A stretch of 5,581 bases of DNA from Phycisphaerales bacterium (GTDB lineage: Bacteria > Planctomycetota > Phycisphaerae > Tepidisphaerales > Tepidisphaeraceae). The position numbers and the translations under genes are program-made. The notes beneath the pieces were generated by a model that saw nothing but the letters and a program-made list of their open reading frames with translations, had not been told where the DNA came from and did not search any database. This document shows, in pieces, positions 5,497-5,581 of the stretch (position 1 is the first letter of the stretch; each line of letters begins with the position of its first letter). The stretch is taken from assembly GCA_028288905.1 (NCBI GenBank), contig JAQGHJ010000042.1:1-5581 (forward strand). The letters run 5' to 3'.

Positions 5497-5581
5497 TCAG
5501 TCCTTCGCCGGCGGGCTCGGCGGCACCGGCGGCGGGGCGTCGGCCGGGCCGGTGGTCGGCGGCGCGCTTGCGTCACTCGGG
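5497..5581 (-). CDS. C-terminal end of a leftward gene, Pro-rich (partial)
   Basis: On the minus strand a frame enters from the right edge and stays open to a TGA at 5497-5499. It encodes 27 residues ending in a Pro/Ala-rich tail (PPPVPPSPPAKD at the end). Nearly every codon has G or C in third position, as in the neighbouring genes, and such tails are common in this kind of genome. It would converge on the 4799 gene, leaving 104 bases between the stop codons in which I see no clear terminator. Too little is present to name the product, and it could be a chance open frame in GC-rich DNA. Confidence 0.4.
   Translation of the reverse strand, partial: PSDASAPPTTGPADAPPPVPPSPPAKD

Overview
The window looks like chromosomal DNA from a high-GC planctomycete, most likely of the Gemmata group (Gemmataceae). 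This rests on the DUF4058 remnant, a family I recall as common in planctomycetes, on the strong G/C preference at third codon positions in the right three quarters, on mostly weak Shine-Dalgarno sequences, and on a scattered complex I locus. The assignment is an inference from gene content, not a database match.

Layout, left to right. Positions 1-173 carry two perfect parS-type palindromes built around CACGTG, 50 bp apart centre to centre. The second ends two bases from the stop codon of parB, a leftward gene (174-1145) for a chromosome-partitioning ParB/Spo0J protein. A divergent intergenic region (1146-1502) holds good sigma70-like promoter candidates for both parB and the rightward genes. 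Next come nuoD (1503-2783, quinone-site subunit of NADH dehydrogenase), a broken and internally shortened DUF4058 gene (2846-3243), nuoE (3252-3851, [2Fe-2S] subunit of the same complex) and a membrane-anchored CX5R phosphatase of the dual-specificity type (3887-4588). After a 210-base gap follows a Lys/Ala/Pro-rich hypothetical protein (4799-5392) with a good ribosome binding site. The right edge probably holds the Pro-rich end of a leftward gene (5497-5581).

How the parts work together. ParB and its adjacent parS sites form a segregation module: ParB loads at parS, spreads on DNA and works with a ParA partner not seen here. parS sites usually cluster near the replication origin, so this segment is probably origin-proximal. 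NuoD and NuoE belong to the peripheral arm of respiratory complex I, but their usual neighbours nuoC (before nuoD) and nuoF (after nuoE) are absent, so the other subunits must be encoded elsewhere. parB is visibly less GC-rich than the genes to its right.

I found no convincing new biological system. The points most worth a second look are the parB/parS arrangement with its probable TTG start, the eroded DUF4058 gene wedged between two complex I genes, and the basic, disordered protein near the right end.
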